Source: Paraphaeosphaeria minitans (taxonomy: Eukaryota > Ascomycota > Dothideomycetes > Pleosporales > Didymosphaeriaceae). From it: DNA of 64,000 nt. The translations under genes and the position numbers were made by a program. Each line of letters starts with the position of its first letter. Within the stretch, counting starts at the first letter, position 1. Under the pieces are notes generated by a model. The model worked only from the letters and a program-made list of their open reading frames with translations. It did not search any database and was not told the origin of the DNA. Positions 59,078 through 64,000 of this stretch are shown here, piece by piece. Location: positions 186,001 to 250,000 of the forward strand of contig WJXW01000018.1 in assembly GCA_015832175.1 (NCBI GenBank), read 5' to 3'.

Positions 59078-60115
59078 GGCGTGTGGTTCCGCGTCGTGAG
59101 CTGATCACGGCCGATAGCGATGGACGTACGGGAGTAACACCTTCGCCCGAGCATGGCGTGGAGAGACCAATGCTTAAGTAGAACCGTTATCGCAGGTTGT
59201 GAAACGCATTGACATGGCGCCTCCGCTTTCCGATCCGAAAGGTGTCTTGGAACGCACATACACGCGAACATGTCCAGACCTCCCGGCTGGTTCTGGGAAC
59301 GCCGGGTCTTCGAAGCCGCTGTTTTGGTCCCATCATCCGCACCCCGTGTGTCACTCCAGTCTCCCTGCGTTTGCTCTGTTTGTGTGGCACTTTTCGGGAC
59401 GTTCGCACGAGTGGTCGCAATAGCAAGCTGCCGTGGTGGTTGTACCTGCGCTGTGGTTGCGGTTGTGGTTGCGGGCGCTAGGCAAGCGGGGGAACGCGTG
59501 GGAACGCGTGGGAACGCGTGGGGAGCCGGCGCGTGCGGCCTTACTTTGACTGTCCCCACGCATAGCACTCAGCCAATGCTGTTCTTTTGTTGGGAGACTG
59601 GGTGGATGGAATGTGCAGTTAGCTAATGTATGTAGGGTTGCTGAGGTAGGAAGCTCCTCAGGTATGCCATGGTCAATCGAACGGTCAAATCAAGAGCTGA
59701 GATCATAGAATGAAGTCAATGGATTGCAAAAGTTTACCAAGTACTGCAGGGGATATACCGTGACGCGAGGGGGGAATATGTGTCGGGGGTCATGATGCGT
59801 AAATCATCCGCAAACGCCAACAAGCCCACCAGTGCCAAAAGGGAACCCCGTGCCCGTAGTGCTCCTCCCCATAGAATGCCTTCCAGCCACATGGCCATGT
59901 AGAGCATGTCCCGATTGTGCCCACCGTGTAACGCCAGAGAACTCAACCCATGGGAGGTGGTGACGCAAAATGCAAATGTGGTGGAGTGGAAAGCCAATCT
60001 TCAAGAACAAGCTCCCGGTTAGTCTTGACGTGTCATACCAAAGTCCGGGTACCATTCTTCCTCAGCCGCGGCAGTGCGAGGGCACTTTGTGATCAAGATG
60101 AGTCTTGCAGCCTCG
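59078..60115. other. Spacer
   Basis: About 1 kb upstream of the amidohydrolase and downstream of the FHA gene, both minus. It holds a GTGGTTGCGGTT-like run and a decamer repeat (59491-59520). Frames on either strand have no domain. Confidence 0.45.
59491..59520 (+). repeat. Three perfect copies of a 10-bp unit
   Basis: GGAACGCGTG three times in tandem, each carrying the palindrome ACGCGT (MluI cell-cycle box core). It lies about 410 bp upstream of the amidohydrolase start, in the orientation of its promoter. Confidence 0.75.
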
Positions 60116-62304
60116 CTAAGCGACGAAGAAGTCGTTGGGAACGGATGTGAGGAGGACCACAGCGCCTGCTGCACCAACGAGACCGGATGCCACGTAGGAT
60201 GCAGCTTTGGCCAGGAGAGATCGCGGTCGCTTCCTGGGACGCTGATCGATGCCGTTGGCTGCTCCGAGCGCTGTCGCGTTTGGAGTAGCAGCGCCCGCCG
60301 ATGCCTGTGGCCGAGGTGTGAGCGCTTCTTCGGAGCCTTCCACAGCCTCGTCCAATACATCAGCCTTGCGTTTCAAACCACCAGATACCGAAGTCGGGGT
60401 TGGTGGCTGCTGCGCAACGTCCTCGACTATTTCACGGATCGACACCTCGGTTCGTCGCACTGGGGGTGACGAGAACTCGGACGACGGCGCAGGTGGGGGT
60501 GTCTGCACACCCGAGGTTGTAGCGATGGTAGAGCTCTTGGACTGCTCCCATGGGTTCTCTACTGCCGACGTATAAGGCTGCGGTGCGGCGAACAGGTTGG
60601 ACAAGAGTGGTTCAGCCGAGCCAGAATAACTGCCTACAAAGTGGGATGAGTATGCGGTAGAGAAGTTGGGCGCGTTTGCTGCTGTGGAGGAGTTAGGGCA
60701 AGGCAGTTCGCAGGGCAGAGACAAAGGCACGGACGTACGTGGAGGAAAAGGGCTGGTGTAGTCAATCATCGAGGGCCACACCGGGCGAGAAGCTGCAGGA
60801 CGAGGTGGAAGAGATTCCATGCTGTCGAGATAGGCGCGATGGTAGGAGCCGGAGAAGACGTCGTTGCCTGTGAAGTACGTGTCTGGCAGCTTAGGTGTCT
60901 CGCCTTCCGTGGTGAGTGTCGCAAGTCCAGAGTTCACAAAGGGTGCGGGAGGGGCAGGTGGCGCAGTAAGACCAAGCTCCGAGCTGTCGCTGCGGAGATC
61001 CATCGTGGTCGAGGCACTGCCCAAGACCTCTTTCGTCTCGGGAGAATCATTGGGGATCTCAGAGCCCATCTGCTGGCTGTCTTGCTCTTGTTGAGCGCCC
61101 ATCAGGGGCGTCTTCTGCTGCTCCAGTAGCTTGATATGCATGGAAAAGGGTGAAGAAGCGGAACGCTCCTCTTCCTCTTCGTCGTCATTGTCATCTTCGG
61201 CCAGTTCCATGTCGCCATCCGACTGACTTTGGATAGAATCAACCGAGGCAATGCTGTAATTGTCTGGCCGAGACACCTGTTCGTCCTCGCTAGCATAGAT
61301 GGAGTCGGCATCATCCTCTGAGAAGGGATCGTCGGAAGTGATGGATGCCAGAGCTCTCTTGGGGTAAGCGGCTGGCTGGTGCTCGGGGTAGAAGACAAGG
61401 TCATCTTCATCGTCATCATCATCAACATCGGGCGAAGGAGAGGGTTCCTGGGCGTCGTGACTGGGTTCCAGAGGAAGAGCTACACAAAGTCAGTACGGCG
61501 TGTCAGGTGGGTATGCGTAGGCAACTTACTAGCATCCTGGGGGTGCTTGTCGAGCTCATCGTCGTAGAGATCCTCTTCATTGCTGGCGTTGGCACGAGGC
61601 TCGGGAACACGGTGTGCCTCTTCCGTGCCGATGAGGTGTCGGTCGTCGACGTCATCGATGTCGATGGTGAGGGGGTTTGTCAGGGTGCCGTAGCTGGGTG
61701 GGCAGCTCAACTCGTCGTCGATCTCGACGTCGACGTCTTCTTCGTCCGAGGAGTCAGGCACTGTGATGCCGTTTGGATACGAGGGCAGGGAGGACTGGAA
61801 GGTGAACTGGCGTGCGGTGTAGAAGACTGGGCGGGTGTTAGCAGCGAAGTGGGGCTCGGAGTGGTGGTGACAGGTACGTTGCTCGCGGGTGACGTTGGCA
61901 CCAAACTGCAAGACATCGCCGTTGTTCAGGGGGTGAAGGTTGATGGGGTGCAGCTTGACGCCGTTGACCATGGTGCCGTGCATGGAGCCCTTGTCTTGGA
62001 TGTATACGCAGGCGGCTGGCGGAGGGGTGGCGGTGAGCACGGCGTGCTCGCGGGAAATGGTAGGGCTGTCGATGAAGGCGTTGGCCGGGCCGACCATGAG
62101 CTCTGGCTTCGCGGCATTCTTGGAGGCTCGGCCAATCTGGACGATGGAACCAGGGGCGAGGGTGAAGGCGCGGGTGGTGTACTCGTCCAGCTTATCCGAG
62201 CAGCGGAGGGTGATGTGGATGGCTGGGGCGACGTCAGCAAGCGACACTTTGTTCGCTGAAGGTGGTGTGGGCGTACGTGGGAACTTGCCTTCGGAAGCCG
62301 CCAT
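60116..62304 (-). CDS. FHA-domain protein with predicted C-terminal membrane tail
   Basis: Exons 61878-62304, 61530-61826, 60739-61479 and 60116-60681 give 676 aa. An FHA phosphopeptide-binding domain occupies residues about 30-140 (VQIGRASKNA, TISREHAVLTA, GSMHGTMVNGVKL, LNNGDVLQFG). A long acidic, low-complexity middle follows (DSSDEEDVDVEIDDE, DDDDDEDDLVFYPEHQ). A Lys/Arg patch QRPRKRPR sits before a hydrophobic stretch at the very end (SYVASGLVGAAGAVVLL), suggesting a tail anchor in the nuclear envelope or ER. FHA plus tail anchor recalls SLMAP/Far9-type proteins, but no coiled coil was seen, so this is only a comparison. Introns of 51 and 57 bp are in frame and stop-free. Confidence 0.8.
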
Positions 62305-62340
62305 GGTGGTGAGCGGCGGTGCGGGTGGCCAGAATGCAGG

Positions 62341-62560
62341 GTGGTGAGCAGGAGGGGGTGTGGCCAGAGGCTATGCAGAGTGGTGAACGGGGGTGCTCGG
62401 AATGCAGGGTGGTGAAGGGGAGGTGTCCAGCGGCTATGCAGAGTATTGAACGGGAGGTGTCCAGAGGCTATGCAGCGTGGTGAGCAGGTGTCCAGAGGCT
62501 ATGCAGAGTATTGAACGGGAGGTGTCCAGAGGCTATGCAGCGTGGTGAGTGGTGAGCAGG
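62341..62560 (+). repeat. Minisatellite upstream of the FHA gene
   Basis: At least five copies of CCAG(A/C)GGCTATGCAG, separated by AGTATTGAACGGGAGGTGT or CGTGGTGAGCAGGTGT spacers, alternate in an irregular array. It begins about 35 bp from the FHA start codon, so it lies in its promoter or leader. Confidence 0.8.
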
Positions 62561-62816
62561 AGAGTGAGCAGGACCCGGGGGGTTCTAGGTAGGGGGACGA
62601 GGGGGCGGGGTCGATTGGCTGGCGCGGCGTTGACGTGAGCGAGGAGGTAGGTAGCGGTTGGGTAACGGGTTCAAAGCCCAACAAGTCGGCTTGACGGGGT
62701 TGACAAACGTACGTAGCAGCTCGCTGAAGATGGTAGGTTGCGTGGTGGGTGAAAGCTTTGTATGGCTAAAGGTGCGGCCTCTCGCAGCCGCACGACTAGA
62801 GACGGTAGCTGCCTGC

Positions 62817-62852
62817 GACGACGACGACGACGACGACGACTACGACGATGAC
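62817..62852 (+). repeat. GAC trinucleotide microsatellite
   Basis: About eight perfect GAC units followed by a slightly degenerate continuation (TACGACGATGAC). Confidence 0.85.
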
Positions 62853-62866
62853 GGGCTAGGGAAAGG

Positions 62867-62921
62867 CTTATCGCTTATCGCTTGTCGCTTGTCGCTTGTC
62901 GCCCGTCGCCCGTCGCCCGCC
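62867..62921 (+). repeat. 7-bp tandem array with progressive variants
   Basis: Heptamers CTTATCG (twice), CTTGTCG (three times), then CCCGTCG (twice) and a partial copy. Each block differs from the previous by one or two bases, a picture of stepwise array growth. Confidence 0.8.
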
Positions 62922-63020
62922 CTGCATGCACTCGTGATCCACCACAAGCTGGAGCTAGGCAATAATAAGCTGGCCGTGGTGCCCCACCCAAGTCTTTCGC
63001 AAACTTTTGGCTTGGAACGA

Positions 63021-63460
63021 CCACAACCACAACCACAACCACAACCACAGCCACGCCCACACTCACGCCCACACACAGCTTCACACCCTCACACGACCTC
63101 CTTCACACGCCCACACACACCCTCACACCCTCACACGACCTCCTTCACACGCCCACACACACCCTCACACCCTCACACCCTCACACGACCTACCTTCACA
63201 CGATCCACCTTCACACGACCTACATACATACGACCCGCCCTCACACACCCACCCTCACACCCACCCTCACACCCACACACGACCTACCTTCACACGATCC
63301 ACCTTCACACGATCCACCTTCACACGATCCACCTTCACACGATCCACCTTCACACGACCTACATACATTCGACCCGCCCTCACACAACCACCCTCACACC
63401 CACCCTCACAACCACCCTCACACCCACCCTCACACCCACCCTCACACCCACCCCCACACC
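63021..63460 (+). repeat. Large CA/CT-rich minisatellite upstream of the Pol III subunit gene
   Basis: A composite array: ACAACC units; a 40-50 bp unit around CTCACACGACCTCCTTCACA; five or so copies of ACCTTCACACGATCC; and finally CCCTCACACC units. It ends about 70 bp before the start codon of the Pol III gene. The G-poor strand makes a long open frame of Thr/His/Pro codons that is not a gene. Confidence 0.85.
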
Positions 63461-63533
63461 AGCATGTCCGCCTGCTTCACCTCCGAACGGTAGCCTCAAC
63501 CTCTAGCTTGCACCCGCGCAAGCTCCTTCCACA

Positions 63534-64000
63534 ATGGCCACCACCACCACCACCACCATCACCGCAATCGCGACCGAGGCCCGCCATGCCAAGGAGCAGG
63601 TCGTCGACAAAATCCCCGCCCGCATCAAGCACATCCAGTTCGGCATCTACTCCAATCCCGACGTCGTCAACCAGGCCGTCCTCGAGGTATCCGACCGCAA
63701 CGTCTACGACCTCACCACCACCGCCGACAATGCCCGCTCCCTCACCGAGAATGGGCCCATGGACACCCGCATGGGCATATCCACAAAGGTCGGCAAGTGC
63801 ACCACCTGCGGCGAGGGTCTGAACGAATGCAATGGCCACTTTGGCCACATCAAGCTCGCCCTCCCTGCCTTCCACGTCGGCTACCTGAAGCACATCATCG
63901 AGGTGCTCAACTGCATCTGCAAAGACTGCTCGCGCGTGCTGCTGGACGTCCCGGACCGCAGGAAGCATCTGCGCACCATGCGCCGCCCTGGCATGGACAA
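63534..64000 (+). CDS. RPO31: RNA polymerase III largest subunit, N-terminal part (cut by the right edge)
   Basis: 155 codons are present, open to the end. After MATTTTTTITAIATEARHAK comes VVDKIPARIKHIQFGIYSNP, the Pol III-specific start of the largest subunit (Rpc160). NGPMDTRMGISTKVGKC and the zinc site C-x2-C...C-x2-H (CTTCGEGLNECNGHFGH) follow, then the clamp segment VGYLKHIIEVLNCICKDCSR. The complete enzyme transcribes tRNA and 5S rRNA genes. The assignment to Pol III rather than Pol I or II rests on the KIPARIKHIQFG segment. The ATG is preceded by CACA, a usual fungal context. Confidence 0.93.
   Translation, partial: MATTTTTTITAIATEARHAKEQVVDKIPARIKHIQFGIYSNPDVVNQAVLEVSDRNVYDLTTTADNARSLTENGPMDTRMGISTKVGKCTTCGEGLNECNGHFGHIKLALPAFHVGYLKHIIEVLNCICKDCSRVLLDVPDRRKHLRTMRRPGMD

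Noticed and set aside
58068..59108. Long frames on both strands over the amidohydrolase
   Set aside because: Caused by very GC-rich codon use; only the metal-site frame is coherent.
63021..63460. CRISPR-like regularly repeated array
   Set aside because: Repeats are contiguous and degenerate without unique spacers, and the genome is eukaryotic.
62658..63506. 282-codon Thr/His/Pro frame
   Set aside because: Translation of a CA/CT minisatellite; several frames are open at once and none has a domain.

Overview
This is 64 kb of filamentous ascomycete (Pezizomycotina) nuclear DNA. Genes are intron-poor, with introns of about 45-100 bp and GT..AG borders. They lie on both strands, about 2.5 kb apart. 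The products are typically fungal: an SPT6, SUP35, BYE1 and YRB30 set, a Ste7-type MAPKK, a Zn2Cys6 factor, a cellobiose dehydrogenase with a fungal cellulose-binding domain, and DUF7702 and MFS proteins. A Dothideomycete is my best guess, from protein resemblance only. There is no phage, plasmid, CRISPR array, rRNA gene or intact transposon.

Layout. 1-4.7 kb: a forkhead/FHA factor (Fhl1 type, running off the left edge), divergent from a 2-oxoglutarate oxygenase. 5.5-12.6 kb: three neighbouring genes that all look broken: a class II cellobiose dehydrogenase (two stops, two frameshifts), a Zn2Cys6 regulator (one stop) and a DUF7702 membrane protein (C-terminal frameshift). 12.6-15 kb: a gene-free stretch. 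15-24.9 kb: Ste7-like MAPKK, divergent from SPT6, then a secreted or membrane-anchored surface protein. 24.9-28 kb: mostly empty, with one weak hypothetical gene. 28.4-46.5 kb: a dense housekeeping block of SFT1 (Golgi SNARE), BYE1 (PHD-TFIIS-SPOC), a ZNF830-like splicing-type protein, AGE2 (ArfGAP), a BSD-domain protein, YRB30 (RanGTP binding), SUP35 (eRF3) and a CCDC130-type splicing factor. 47-59 kb: an accessory block of three MFS transporters, a Thr/Ser-rich secreted protein and an amidohydrolase. 60-64 kb: an FHA protein with a predicted C-terminal membrane tail, a repeat-rich spacer, and the 5' end of the RNA polymerase III largest subunit.

How the genes relate. Many intact genes act in the general gene-expression machinery (Fhl1, Spt6, Bye1, CCDC130 and ZNF830 types, Sup35, Pol III), but they are not an operon-like unit. 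Exon models were built by hand from conserved protein context, and intron phases were checked arithmetically. I found no convincing new system. The most notable signals are the decayed block, the recurrent TAR stop codons, an 11-nt microexon plus a GC-AG intron in one transporter, a 7-nt first coding exon in BYE1, four stop-free introns of length 3n, and the repeat arrays in front of the Pol III gene.
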